From positions 1,178,001 through 1,242,000 of the forward strand of contig NZ_JAOQOK010000001.1 of the NCBI RefSeq assembly GCF_025961835.1: a stretch of DNA of 64,000 nucleotides, in the 5' to 3' direction. Positions 42,232 through 51,149 of the stretch are shown piece after piece. Below the pieces are notes generated by a model. That model was given only the letters and a program-made list of their open reading frames with translations. It made no database searches and was not told the DNA's origin. This DNA comes from Sphingobium sp. B2D3C (GTDB lineage: Bacteria > Pseudomonadota > Alphaproteobacteria > Sphingomonadales > Sphingomonadaceae). A program made the position numbers and the translations under genes. Numbering within the stretch: position 1 is the stretch's first letter; the number at the start of each line of letters is the position of its first letter.

Positions 42232-43632
42232 GTGGCGACCGTGGCCCAGGACTATATCGTAAAGGACATCTCCCTCGCTGGCTTCGGCCGCAAGGAGATC
42301 GAGATCGCCGAGACCGAAATGCCGGGCCTGATGGCGCTGCGCGAGGAATTCGGTGCATCCAAGCCGCTCAAGGGCGCGCGGATCACCGGCTCGCTGCACA
42401 TGACGATCCAGACCGCTGTGCTCATCGAGACGCTGGCTGAGCTGGGCGCAGAGCTGCGCTGGGCCACCTGCAACATCTTCTCGACCCAGGACCATGCCGC
42501 CGCCGCGATCGCCGAGCGGGGCATCCCCGTGTTCGCCATCAAGGGCGAGACGCTCGAGGAATATTGGGACTATGTCATCAAGATCTTCGATTGGGGTCAG
42601 GACACGACCTGCAACATGATCCTGGACGATGGCGGCGACGCGACAATGTTCGCGCTGTGGGGCGCCCGTGTCGAGGCCGGTGAAGAGCTGTTCGCGCCGT
42701 CCAACGAGGAAGAGACGATCTTCGTCGCGACCCTCAAGCGCTTCCTCGCCGAGCGTCCCGGCTATCTCACCAAGACCGTCGCGGCGATCAAGGGCGTGTC
42801 CGAAGAGACGACCACCGGCGTCCACCGGCTCTATGAGCTGGCCAAGAAGGGCAAGCTGCCTTTCCCGGCGATCAACGTGAACGATAGCGTCACCAAGTCC
42901 AAGTTCGACAATCTCTATGGCTGCAAGGAGTCGCTGGTCGATGCCATCCGCCGCGCCACGGACGTGATGCTGGCCGGCAAGGTCGCCTGCGTCGCCGGCT
43001 TCGGCGATGTCGGCAAGGGCTCGGCGGCCTCGCTCCGCAATGGCGGCGCTCGCGTGCTGGTGACCGAGATCGACCCGATCTGCGCCCTGCAGGCCGCGAT
43101 GGAAGGCTATGAAGTCGTGACCATGGAAGAAGCGGCCACCCGTGCCGACATCTTCGTGACGGCGACCGGCAATGAGGACATCATCACACTCGACCACATG
43201 CGCGCGATGAAGAACATGGCCATCGTCTGCAACATCGGCCACTTCGACAGCGAGATCCAGATCGCGGCGCTCAGCAACATGAAGTGGACCGAGATCAAGC
43301 CGCAGGTCGACGAGGTCGAGTTCCCCGATGGCAAGAAGATCATCATGCTCGCCAAGGGCCGTCTGGTGAACCTGGGCTGCGCGACCGGTCACCCGAGCTT
43401 CGTTATGTCCTCCAGCTTCACCAACCAGGTGCTGGCGCAGATCGAGCTGTGGACCAAGAGCGATGCCTACAAGAACGACGTCTATGTTCTGCCCAAGCAT
43501 CTCGATGAGAAGGTCGCAGCGCTCCACCTCGAGAAGCTGGGCGTGAAGCTCTCCAAGCTGACCGAGAAGCAGGCCGCTTATATCGGCGTGACGCCCGAGG
43601 GGCCGTTCAAGCCGGATCACTATCGCTACTAA
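42232..43632 (+). CDS. ahcY: Adenosylhomocysteinase (S-adenosylhomocysteine hydrolase)
   Basis: NAD-dependent hydrolysis of S-adenosylhomocysteine to adenosine and homocysteine, removing the inhibitory product of all SAM-dependent methylations and feeding methionine recycling. The 466-residue enzyme shows [19 protein letters not shown], the NAD site [23 protein letters not shown], and the C-terminal KPDHYRY that reaches into the partner subunit. The start is GTG at 42232 with AGGAG 9 bases upstream; a nearby ATG at 42225 is out of frame. A symmetric site upstream suggests regulation by a methionine-cycle repressor, and a good terminator follows. Confidence 0.97.
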   Translation: MATVAQDYIVKDISLAGFGRKEIEIAETEMPGLMALREEFGASKPLKGARITGSLHMTIQTAVLIETLAELGAELRWATCNIFSTQDHAAAAIAERGIPVFAIKGETLEEYWDYVIKIFDWGQDTTCNMILDDGGDATMFALWGARVEAGEELFAPSNEEETIFVATLKRFLAERPGYLTKTVAAIKGVSEETTTGVHRLYELAKKGKLPFPAINVNDSVTKSKFDNLYGCKESLVDAIRRATDVMLAGKVACVAGFGDVGKGSAASLRNGGARVLVTEIDPICALQAAMEGYEVVTMEEAATRADIFVTATGNEDIITLDHMRAMKNMAIVCNIGHFDSEIQIAALSNMKWTEIKPQVDEVEFPDGKKIIMLAKGRLVNLGCATGHPSFVMSSSFTNQVLAQIELWTKSDAYKNDVYVLPKHLDEKVAALHLEKLGVKLSKLTEKQAAYIGVTPEGPFKPDHYRY

Positions 43633-43658
43633 GCCGCGTAAGGCTGAGAAGACGTGAG

Positions 43659-43687
43659 AAGGCGCGGGCTAAGTCCGCGCCTTTTTT
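43659..43687 (+). terminator. Intrinsic terminator of ahcY
   Basis: AAGGCGCGG and CCGCGCCTT form a 9-bp stem with a 7-base loop, followed by a run of T (six in total from the stem end). It starts 27 bases after the ahcY stop. Confidence 0.93.
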
Positions 43688-43770
43688 CGTGATTTCGGCC
43701 GCGCCCCTGATCCGTTCCCGCCCTCTCGGGCAACTTGACCTGCAGCGGTGGGGTCGTGAAGACAGGGGGC

Positions 43771-44724
43771 ATGGACAATCTCACACACAGCATGGTGGGC
43801 GCCGTGCTGGGCCAGATCGGGCTCAAGCGCACCTCCGGCCTTGCCATGCCGACGATTATCATCGCGGCGAACATCCCGGATATCGATGCGACCTGCACGT
43901 TGCTGGGGACACAGGCGCTGGCGCTGCGGCGCGGGCTGACGCACGGCCCGATCGCGATGATCGTGCTACCATTGATCCTTATCGCAATCATGGTCGCGTT
44001 CGACCGCTGGCAGGCGAAGCGTGGGACACGGCCAGAGACGCGGCCGCCGGTGAACATAGTCTGGCTGTGGGTCGTCGCGCAGATCGGGACGCTCAGCCAC
44101 CCCGCGTTCGACTGGCTCAACAGCTATGGCATCAGATTGCTCTCGCCGTTCAGCGACCAGTGGTTCCATGGCGATACGCTGTTCATCATCGATATCTGGC
44201 TCTGGGCGCTGCTGATCGGCGGCTATCTCTGGGCACGGCGCGGCGAGCGCACCGGGCCTGCCCCGATGATGCATCGCGCGCGGATCATCGCGACGGCCGC
44301 CTGCGCCTATATCTTCGTCAACGGACTGATCACCGGATCAGCGGAGGCGAAAGCCGCCGCATGGCTGCGCGCCCAAGGCCGCGAGCCGGACCTGGTGGTC
44401 GCCAATCCGCGTCCGTTCGCACCCTGGTCGCGCGAAATGCTTTGGCGCGGGGACGGGCGCTTCGGCGGCTTTCCCTACAGCCTCGCCACCGGGCTTGAAG
44501 CCGATGCAGGCGCAGCGGAAGGGATGCCGACCGGCATGGACGATCCCGGCGTCGAGCGGGCGCGGCAGCGCGATGAGGATGCGCGGGCTTTCCTGTTCTG
44601 GTCGCGGATGCCGGTCGCGCGGCGGACGGAGAATGGCGACCTGCTGATCTCCGACCAGCGCTTTGAGGGGCGCGGCGCCAGCGCGAGCTTTTCCGTGCAG
44701 GTGCCTGCGCAAGCAGTGCGGTAG
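43771..44724 (+). CDS. Metal-dependent membrane hydrolase, YdjM/DUF457 family
   Basis: Membrane protein of 317 residues from the ATG at 43771. The family hallmark is the N-terminal MDNLTHSMVGAVLGQIG, with His at THS, followed by ANIPDIDATC and RRGLTHGP, whose Asp/His residues should bind metal; LSHPAFDWLNSYGIR and HGDTLFIIDIW add more. About four or five membrane helices lie between about residues 70 and 200. The C-terminal 120 residues are soluble. Exact reaction is not established for the family. GGGGG precedes the start by one base. The photolyase gene begins 4 bases after its stop, so the two are coupled. Confidence 0.85.
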   Translation: MDNLTHSMVGAVLGQIGLKRTSGLAMPTIIIAANIPDIDATCTLLGTQALALRRGLTHGPIAMIVLPLILIAIMVAFDRWQAKRGTRPETRPPVNIVWLWVVAQIGTLSHPAFDWLNSYGIRLLSPFSDQWFHGDTLFIIDIWLWALLIGGYLWARRGERTGPAPMMHRARIIATAACAYIFVNGLITGSAEAKAAAWLRAQGREPDLVVANPRPFAPWSREMLWRGDGRFGGFPYSLATGLEADAGAAEGMPTGMDDPGVERARQRDEDARAFLFWSRMPVARRTENGDLLISDQRFEGRGASASFSVQVPAQAVR

Positions 44725-44728
44725 AGCG

Positions 44729-46105
44729 ATGTCGGCACCGAGCATTTTATGGTTCCGGCGGGATCTGCGACTGACCGATCAGGCCGCGCTCACGCAGGCG
44801 TGTGCGGACGGGCCGGCGATCCCGGTCTATATTCTCGATGATGAGACGGCGCGGCACCGGGCCATGGGCGGCGCCTCGCGCTGGTGGTTGCATCATAGTA
44901 TCGAGAGTCTCGACGCCGCCCTGCGCGCACGCGGATCGCGGCTGATCCTGCGCCGGGGCAAGACCGAGGCGGTTCTTGCTGCGCTGGCCGCGGAGACCGG
45001 CGCCACCCGCATCCATGCTTTGCACCATTATGAGCCCTGGTGGCGCCAGGCAGAGAAGGCGGTTGCGCGCTCTCACGAACTGATATTGCACGATGGCAAT
45101 TACCTCATGCCGCCGGGCGCCGTGACCACGGGCAGCGGCGGCCCCTACAAGATCTTCACGCCCTTCTGGCGTGCGCTGCGAGAGGTCATGCCGCCGGCTC
45201 AGCCCGTGCCGGCGCCTGATACCGTTCCTGCTCCCCAAAAATGGCCGGTGAGCGATCAACTCGAAAACTGGGCCTTGCTGCCGACTTCGCCTAATTGGGC
45301 GGGCGGGTTCGCGCATGACTGGTCACCTGGCGAAGCAGGCGCCCACGATCGGCTCGATGCCTTTATTGACCATGTCGGTGACTATGACGAAGGCCGCAAT
45401 CTGCCCTCAATAGAGGGCTCCTCGCGCTTGTCGCCGCATCTGCATTTCGGCGAGATTTCGCCGGCAACGCTGTGGCACGCACTCGATCGAGAGGATGGCG
45501 CCAGCGAGGTCTATCTGCGTGAACTGGGCTGGCGTGATTATGCCCAGAATGTCATCGCGCAGATAAGCGATTATGGCAGCCGCAACGGTCGCGCGCAGCT
45601 CGATGCCTTTCCGTGGCGCTCGGGCCATGAGGCGGTGGACGACCTCAAGGCCTGGCAGGAGGGGCGCACCGGCTACCCGATCGTCGACGCCGGGATGCGC
45701 CAGCTCTGGCAGACCGGCTGGATGCATAACCGGGTGCGGATGATCGCGGCGAGCTTCCTCATTAAGCATCTGCTCCTCGACTGGCGCGAAGGGGAGCGCT
45801 GGTTCTGGGATACGCTGGTCGACGCCGATTACGGCAACAATGCTGTCAACTGGCAGTGGGTCGCGGGGACCGGGATCGATTCCAACATGTTCGTGCGGAT
45901 CATGGCGCCGCTCACCCAGTCCGAGAAGTTCGACGCGGCTGCCTATATCCGGCGCTGGGTGCCGGAGCTGGCGCATGTGAAGGACGGGGCGGTCCACGAT
46001 CCGGATGCCGCAGGCGCAAGGCCCGTACAATATCCGGCTAAACTGATTGAGCATCGCGCCGCACGAGAGCGGGCGCTCGCCGCTTATGCCCGCGTCAAAG
46101 GCTGA
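44729..46105 (+). CDS. phrB: Deoxyribodipyrimidine photolyase
   Basis: Light-driven repair of cyclobutane pyrimidine dimers, with FAD and an antenna cofactor. The 458-residue enzyme begins SILWFRRDLRLTDQAAL and carries the class I FAD-binding C-terminal region: SSRLSPHLHFGEISP, REFxW-like LRELGWRDYAQNV, GYPIVDAGMRQLWQTGWMHNR, and WDTLVDADYGNNAVNWQWVAGTG. These agree with CPD class I photolyases rather than cryptochromes, although the two cannot be fully separated by eye. It lies between the DUF457 gene (4 bases upstream) and cyclopropane synthase on the same strand. Confidence 0.95.
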   Translation: MSAPSILWFRRDLRLTDQAALTQACADGPAIPVYILDDETARHRAMGGASRWWLHHSIESLDAALRARGSRLILRRGKTEAVLAALAAETGATRIHALHHYEPWWRQAEKAVARSHELILHDGNYLMPPGAVTTGSGGPYKIFTPFWRALREVMPPAQPVPAPDTVPAPQKWPVSDQLENWALLPTSPNWAGGFAHDWSPGEAGAHDRLDAFIDHVGDYDEGRNLPSIEGSSRLSPHLHFGEISPATLWHALDREDGASEVYLRELGWRDYAQNVIAQISDYGSRNGRAQLDAFPWRSGHEAVDDLKAWQEGRTGYPIVDAGMRQLWQTGWMHNRVRMIAASFLIKHLLLDWREGERWFWDTLVDADYGNNAVNWQWVAGTGIDSNMFVRIMAPLTQSEKFDAAAYIRRWVPELAHVKDGAVHDPDAAGARPVQYPAKLIEHRAARERALAAYARVKG

Positions 46106-46151
46106 GCGCGGCCCGGTTGTCTTTGCGGGAGGAATGCGCTCATATGGGCGC

Positions 46152-47420
46152 ATGACCATTCACAATCCCAAAGCCAGCCGCCAGCGCGCCATGATGCGCC
46201 GGGCCGGCGCGCAGGTGGGTGGGCGTTTCTGGCGGGCTTTGCCGACCCGGCTGTTCCAGCCGATGCTCGTGAGGGTCGACCGGGGTCTGATGCGTGGATC
46301 ACTCGAACTGCATCTGCCGGATGGATCGGTGCGCTTACTCGGCGGGCGCAAGCAGGGCTTTGCCGCGATCGTCCACCTTGCCAATTGGCGGGCCTTGATC
46401 CGGCTGGCGGCCTCCGGCTCGACCGGCTGGTATCGCGCCTGGGCGGATGGGGACTGGTCGAGCCCCGATCCGATTGCGCTGTTCGCCCTGTTCGGCGCCA
46501 ATGCCCGTTCGCTGGGGAAGTCCGCGCGCTCGACTGGCCTGCCGCGCCTGATGGGCCGCTGGAAGCTGGCGCGGCGGCATAACAGCCGGCGCGGCGCGCG
46601 GCGCAACATTGCCGAGCATTATGATCTCGGCAATGATTTCTACCGGCTGTGGCTGGACGAGACGCTGACCTACTCCAGCGCGCGCCCGGCGCATCCGCGT
46701 GAGACGCTGGAAGCCGCGCAGATTCGCAAGATCGACGAGCTTCTGACGAGGCTCGATCTTAAAAATGGTCAGCAACTGCTTGAAATTGGGTGTGGCTGGG
46801 GCGGACTGGCCGAGCGTGCGTTGGCGCGGGCCGATATCGGCTACACCGGTCTTACGCTCTCCACTGAGCAGCAGCAGATCGTCCGGGGCCGGATCGATGG
46901 ATTGGGCGCGCAGGACCGGGCTCAGGTCCTGCTGCAGGATTATCGCGACTGTGCCGGCCCGTTCGATGCGATTGCCAGCGTGGAAATGGTGGAGGCTGTC
47001 GGGGAGCGCTATTGGCCGACTTATCTCGCCTGCATTGCCCGGCTGCTCAAGCCCGGCGGGCGCGCGGCCATCCAGTATATCAGCATCGATGACGAGATTT
47101 TCCCGGCCTATGCCGCGCGGGCCGACTTCATCCAGCGCTACATCTTCCCCGGCGGTTGCCTGATTGCCGAGCGGCGCTTTCGCGATCTTGCCCAGCGCGA
47201 AGGGCTGGAATGGGCAGACCAGACGCGCTTCGGCCTCGATTATGCGTGGACACTGCGACAGTGGCGCGCGCGCTTTGACGCAGTGGTGGATGCAGGTCGT
47301 TTGCCCGCCCGGTTCGATGCGCGGTTCGTGGACATGTGGCGCTACTATCTCATGTATTGCGAAGGCGGTTTTGCCGGACGCAGCATCGATGTCTCGCAGG
47401 TGACGCTGATCAAGCGCTAG
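46152..47420 (+). CDS. cfa: Cyclopropane-fatty-acyl-phospholipid synthase family methyltransferase
   Basis: Transfers a methylene group from SAM to unsaturated acyl chains of membrane phospholipids, a change linked to acid and oxidative stress. The protein is about 422 residues. After a basic N-terminal region comes RRNIAEHYDLGNDFYRLWLDETLTYSSA in outline, then the SAM motif LLEIGCGWGGLAE, and SVEMVEAVGERYWPTY, YISIDDEIF and FIFPGG-like text. Starts at 46134 and 46152 are both possible; GGGAGG is too close to the first and far from the second. It follows phrB and converges with the patatin gene, with which it shares the four bases CTAG holding both stop codons. Confidence 0.92.
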   Translation: MTIHNPKASRQRAMMRRAGAQVGGRFWRALPTRLFQPMLVRVDRGLMRGSLELHLPDGSVRLLGGRKQGFAAIVHLANWRALIRLAASGSTGWYRAWADGDWSSPDPIALFALFGANARSLGKSARSTGLPRLMGRWKLARRHNSRRGARRNIAEHYDLGNDFYRLWLDETLTYSSARPAHPRETLEAAQIRKIDELLTRLDLKNGQQLLEIGCGWGGLAERALARADIGYTGLTLSTEQQQIVRGRIDGLGAQDRAQVLLQDYRDCAGPFDAIASVEMVEAVGERYWPTYLACIARLLKPGGRAAIQYISIDDEIFPAYAARADFIQRYIFPGGCLIAERRFRDLAQREGLEWADQTRFGLDYAWTLRQWRARFDAVVDAGRLPARFDARFVDMWRYYLMYCEGGFAGRSIDVSQVTLIKR

Positions 47421-49786
47421 GCGCCGATCTGAGCGATCTGGGCGCGGATCGTCGCGATCTGGCCCGGGATGAGGGTCAGCCGGGGCTCTTCCTCATCCAG
47501 AATCGCCTCGAACGCCGCGCGCTTCCAGGCCGCCTTGCGCGCATCATCGGCGGCGATCTCCGGCGGCATAGTGGAAAGCAGAATGTCGATCAGCCGATCA
47601 GCCCCATGGAGCCGACCCCACAAATAGTCGTTCTCCCGATAGGCACGGCTGAAGAACGCACCGAAGCAGTTGAACTCGATGCCGCGCAGCGTCGCCGGTG
47701 CGCCGCCCTTGCGGATCGCCACGGCATCTTCGGGAGATATCCGATCCACCTTGATCGGGTCGTACTCATCCAGGCCCTCGCCTTGCAGAAGCGGGAAGGT
47801 CGCGATGTCGTAATATGGGAAGCCAAGATAGGCCTTGAGCAAGGTGCGCCGATCTTCGGCCGGCAGCGCCACACAAGCGGCCGCAAAGCGCGCGTCGATC
47901 TGCTGGTCCAGATCCCGCAAGCCCCGCGCTTCCGCGATGATCGCAAGGGACGCCATCAGGTTATCGCCGTGCGGCCGCAGGGCTTCGCGTGTGCCCGCGC
48001 CAAACCATGCCGGCGTCTGACGTTCGGCATAAAGGCCGATGGCTTCGTAGAGCATATCCTGCATGACGGAGAGGGCGGCGCCATTGCCCTCATCGTCCTC
48101 GCTCTCGCCTTCCACAGCCTGCTCACGGAGCTGGACGAGGCGCCGGGCGAGGAAGCGCAGCCGGCGGATGCGGAACGCAATGTCGTGATTGCGATAGAAC
48201 AGAATGAGCGCCGCGCTCGCGCCATCGCCCGATCCGGGGTCCATCTGGTCCACGCCCGCCGCATGGAGCTGCGCACGCAGCGGCTCCCGCAGACTGTCGC
48301 GCGCGGCCATGCCAGGGGCATCGCGGAGTTGACTGAGCAGATCGGCCAGTTCATCGATGATGCCGGCATATTTGAGATAGCCATAAGCGGGATAGGCAAA
48401 GCCCGCCGCCCGCGAGGCCTTTTGCTGCAGCCTCGCGCGCAGATGCGCCAGACGGCGCGGCGAGGGCCGGCTGAGCAGTAGGCTGAGGCCGACGGTCTGG
48501 TCCACGGTTCGTTCGATGTCCGGCCGCAAGCGCTCGGTGATTTCCAGCATCCGGTGAATGCGGCTGGAGCGCGCGCCTATGGCTTCCAGATTGTCCCGGA
48601 TCGGCTGTTCGCGCGGAATATCGCTGACCGCGCCGAAGATCGTGCGGAAGAAGCCCGGGACAGGGCGCTCACCATTCTGGGCATGGTGGGGAGGGGAGGT
48701 GAGGCGAAAGCCGGGCGCGCTGGGCGTGGGCTCGATGAACACAAAGCGCCGGTCGACCGTCCGCCGCGCTGGGCGATTCTTGAGCGCATCGATTGCCTGC
48801 GCAAAGGGCGCATTGGCCAGCACCGATCCGTCGATCAGCACGGCATCCTCCGCATCGCCGGTGGCGCTGTGGCCGGGGAGCACACGGCGCAAAAACGCAT
48901 CGCGACCGGGCCAGGCGCGGTCGCGGTCGGCGAGCACCTTGTCCATTTCCCGAGCCGTGAACGGCGGAAAGGCGCCCGGAAAGCTAGCCGTCGCGCGCGC
49001 CGCGAAGGCGAGTTCGGCAGGGTCGGCGAGGGTGCGCGGTTGCCCACCCCGGGCATGGAAGCCAATCGTAAGCCGGTGCTCGGTCTCGCTGATTTCCGGT
49101 GGGCTGTTGAGCCGCAGCCGTTCCTCATGGCCGGTGAAATCCGTGGCAGTGACGAACAGGTCCAGCGGATGGCCGCGGGGCAGCAGCGATCCTCCGCTCT
49201 TCTCCGGCGCTGTCTCGCGCGCTTTTTCCATCGCATCGAAGGCATTGAGCAGCAGCTCGGTAAACCCCTTGCCGCCGAAGGGAGGCGCGAACCAGCGCGC
49301 CCGGATGAAGTTGGAGAGTTTGCGCCGCACCTCCGAGCGCGTTTCCGGCGCCACGGTGCGGGACACCGTATCATTGCGGCGGCGCAGCAGCAGCCAGAGC
49401 AGCGGCGCGGCCCAGAATTTGGTGAAGCGCGAGAGCGGGCGCGCGTCCGGATCGAGCAAGATGTCGACATCGGCGCAGCGCAGCCACAGTTCGGTCAGCG
49501 GGTCGAGCGACTGACCGCTTTCTATGGCCTGCGCCAGATACACGCCGTTGATCCCGCCCGCACTGGCCCCGGCAATGATGTCCGGCAGAATCCGCACTCG
49601 CAGGCCGGTCTCTGCAAGGCAGGTCTCCAGAATGCGCTGATAAACAAGATTGCCCGGCCGACCGCTGCGGAAATCCCGGCTGGCCTGCGCCAGATGCCAG
49701 ATCTCCTTGGTGACCCCGTGCATGTAGACGGCGAGGCTGACTCCACCATAGCAGACCAGCGCCAGCCTCAGTTCCTTCTCCCGCAT
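47417..49786 (-). CDS. Patatin-like phospholipase with DUF3376-type C-terminal region
   Basis: Large cytoplasmic acyl hydrolase of 789 residues from the ATG at 49786; a GTG at 49831 would add 15. The patatin domain has the early glycine-rich CYGGVSLAVYMHG, the nucleophile motif GASAGG with Ser75, and the partner Asp in LIDGSVLANAP, so the Ser-Asp dyad is intact. The long C-terminal half has no catalytic motif I know, and matches the layout of the proteins grouped under DUF3376. No signal peptide. The 3' end overlaps the convergent cfa gene by 4 bases. It follows the EEP-family gene by 59 to 14 bases on the same strand, depending on start, suggesting one transcript for two probable lipid- or phosphodiester-acting enzymes. 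Confidence 0.88.
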   Translation of the reverse strand: MREKELRLALVCYGGVSLAVYMHGVTKEIWHLAQASRDFRSGRPGNLVYQRILETCLAETGLRVRILPDIIAGASAGGINGVYLAQAIESGQSLDPLTELWLRCADVDILLDPDARPLSRFTKFWAAPLLWLLLRRRNDTVSRTVAPETRSEVRRKLSNFIRARWFAPPFGGKGFTELLLNAFDAMEKARETAPEKSGGSLLPRGHPLDLFVTATDFTGHEERLRLNSPPEISETEHRLTIGFHARGGQPRTLADPAELAFAARATASFPGAFPPFTAREMDKVLADRDRAWPGRDAFLRRVLPGHSATGDAEDAVLIDGSVLANAPFAQAIDALKNRPARRTVDRRFVFIEPTPSAPGFRLTSPPHHAQNGERPVPGFFRTIFGAVSDIPREQPIRDNLEAIGARSSRIHRMLEITERLRPDIERTVDQTVGLSLLLSRPSPRRLAHLRARLQQKASRAAGFAYPAYGYLKYAGIIDELADLLSQLRDAPGMAARDSLREPLRAQLHAAGVDQMDPGSGDGASAALILFYRNHDIAFRIRRLRFLARRLVQLREQAVEGESEDDEGNGAALSVMQDMLYEAIGLYAERQTPAWFGAGTREALRPHGDNLMASLAIIAEARGLRDLDQQIDARFAAACVALPAEDRRTLLKAYLGFPYYDIATFPLLQGEGLDEYDPIKVDRISPEDAVAIRKGGAPATLRGIEFNCFGAFFSRAYRENDYLWGRLHGADRLIDILLSTMPPEIAADDARKAAWKRAAFEAILDEEEPRLTLIPGQIATIRAQIAQIGA

Positions 49787-49845
49787 GAGCGCAGATTGGC
49801 GCGCTACGGCCGGCTTGTCGAGCCGTTGCACGGATTATCCGCAAA

Positions 49846-50550
49846 TCAGCGAAGGTCGAACGTGGCCCAGACCGGCAGATGATCGGACGCGCGCCGGGCC
49901 AGCACGGAGGAATGGACGCCGCTGTCGGTCAGCGTCAGGCCGCCCCGCCACATGATCCGGTCGAGTTCCGCAATCTGGCGGCGGGCGTGGAAACTGCGGC
50001 CGCATGGCGCGATGTCATAGTGGCGCGAGAAATCCTGCAGGCACCCGCGATTGGCGGTCCACTCGTTCGTGTCGCCCATCAGGATGGTCGCATCGGCGGG
50101 ATGCTGGACATCTACCATATCGACATGATGCTGAACCGCCGCAGCCTGCCGCCGCCGCCAGAGGCCGGAGAGGTCGAGGTGCATCCCCACCGTCCGCAGG
50201 CGAATGCCCTTGATCTCGATACAGGCCATCACAGCGCCGCGCGGCTCCAGGCAGGGGAGATGGATCACGCTGGCATCGGCATGGCTCTGGTCGCGCCGAA
50301 CCAGGAGCGCATTGCCGTGCCAGCCCATGCTCTCGACTCGCGTCGGCAACTCGATGGCGCGATAATCCGAATGCATCTCCAGCAGGCGATCCGGCAGCAC
50401 CGCATGACGGATGCCGAAGCGGCGGTCGGCTTCCTGCAGAGCAATCACATCGGCATCCAGTTCGTTCAGCACATCGATGATGCGCTCTGGCATGCGGCGC
50501 CGATCGGTACCGACGGCTTTGCGGATGTTGTAGGAAGCGACCTTGATCAT
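49846..50550 (-). CDS. Endonuclease/exonuclease/phosphatase (EEP) family protein
   Basis: Metal-dependent phosphodiesterase or phosphatase of 234 residues with the EEP fold. Motifs are in order: VASYNIRKAVG, the metal-binding Glu in IALQEADRR, GMHLDLSG, the Asp-Asn pair in MGDTNEW, and SDHLPVWATFDLR at the C-terminus. It resembles the YbhP-like branch that is often encoded near cardiolipin synthases, so a lipid head-group substrate is possible; DNA repair nuclease or sphingomyelinase-like activity are alternatives. No signal peptide is apparent. It precedes the patatin gene and is divergent from the host-attachment-family gene. Confidence 0.88.
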   Translation of the reverse strand: MIKVASYNIRKAVGTDRRRMPERIIDVLNELDADVIALQEADRRFGIRHAVLPDRLLEMHSDYRAIELPTRVESMGWHGNALLVRRDQSHADASVIHLPCLEPRGAVMACIEIKGIRLRTVGMHLDLSGLWRRRQAAAVQHHVDMVDVQHPADATILMGDTNEWTANRGCLQDFSRHYDIAPCGRSFHARRQIAELDRIMWRGGLTLTDSGVHSSVLARRASDHLPVWATFDLR

Positions 50551-50660
50551 TGCGCCGTAGATTTGGCCTTATCGGCCGCAAGGCAACCCCATGGCCAAGA
50601 AAAAGGCAACTCCGCGCCAGCTCAGCCATTCAACTTATATCGCAATCTTGGAGGATGATG

Positions 50661-51107
50661 ATGAAAGTTGCTCATGACGCGCTCGTGATGGTGGTCGATG
50701 GCAGCAAGATGCTGCTGTTCCGTAATGCTGGCGACGAGGAGTTTCTCAACCTTCAGGTCGAAGAGGCGGTGGAGCAGAAATCCGAGCAGGATCAGGATCT
50801 TTCGACCGATCGGCCGGGGCGCAGCTTCGCTTCGGCACCCAACAGCCAGGATCGCAGTGCGATGGAAGAAACCGACTTCAAGCAGCAGGCGGAAGACCGC
50901 TTCGCAGCGGATGCGGTCGCGCTGCTCAACAAGCGCGCCATGGAGGGATCGTTTGATCAGCTCGTCATTGTCGCAGCGCCGATCACCCTGGGTGAGATGC
51001 GCCGCCATTATCACAAGACGCTCAAGGATCGGCTCGCCGGCGAAATCGGCAAGACGCTCACCAGCCATCCGGTCGACGAGATCGAACAGATCCTCATGAA
51101 GAGCTGA
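50661..51107 (+). CDS. Host attachment family protein
   Basis: Protein of 148 residues of the family annotated as required for attachment to host cells (AtsE-like, Pfam Host_attach). Visible marks are VAHDALVMVVDGSKMLLFRN at the start, a variable Asp/Ser-rich middle (DLSTDRPGRSFAS), EETDFKQQAEDRFA, LVIVAAPITLGEMRRHYH and the ending TSHPVDEIEQIL. No signal peptide, so the family name may be misleading: it is probably cytoplasmic. GGAGG is followed by three in-frame ATGs at 50655, 50658 and 50661; the last has the best spacing. It is 42 bases before radA on the same strand. Confidence 0.88.
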   Translation: MKVAHDALVMVVDGSKMLLFRNAGDEEFLNLQVEEAVEQKSEQDQDLSTDRPGRSFASAPNSQDRSAMEETDFKQQAEDRFAADAVALLNKRAMEGSFDQLVIVAAPITLGEMRRHYHKTLKDRLAGEIGKTLTSHPVDEIEQILMKS

Positions 51108-51149
51108 TCTCGCCTCTGGCGTTCCCTCTTCGTTCTGCTAAGAGGGCGC

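Noticed and set aside
47336..49882. Long plus-strand frames opposite the patatin gene
   Set aside because: They mirror the patatin coding sequence; the minus strand has the GASAGG and DG active-site motifs.
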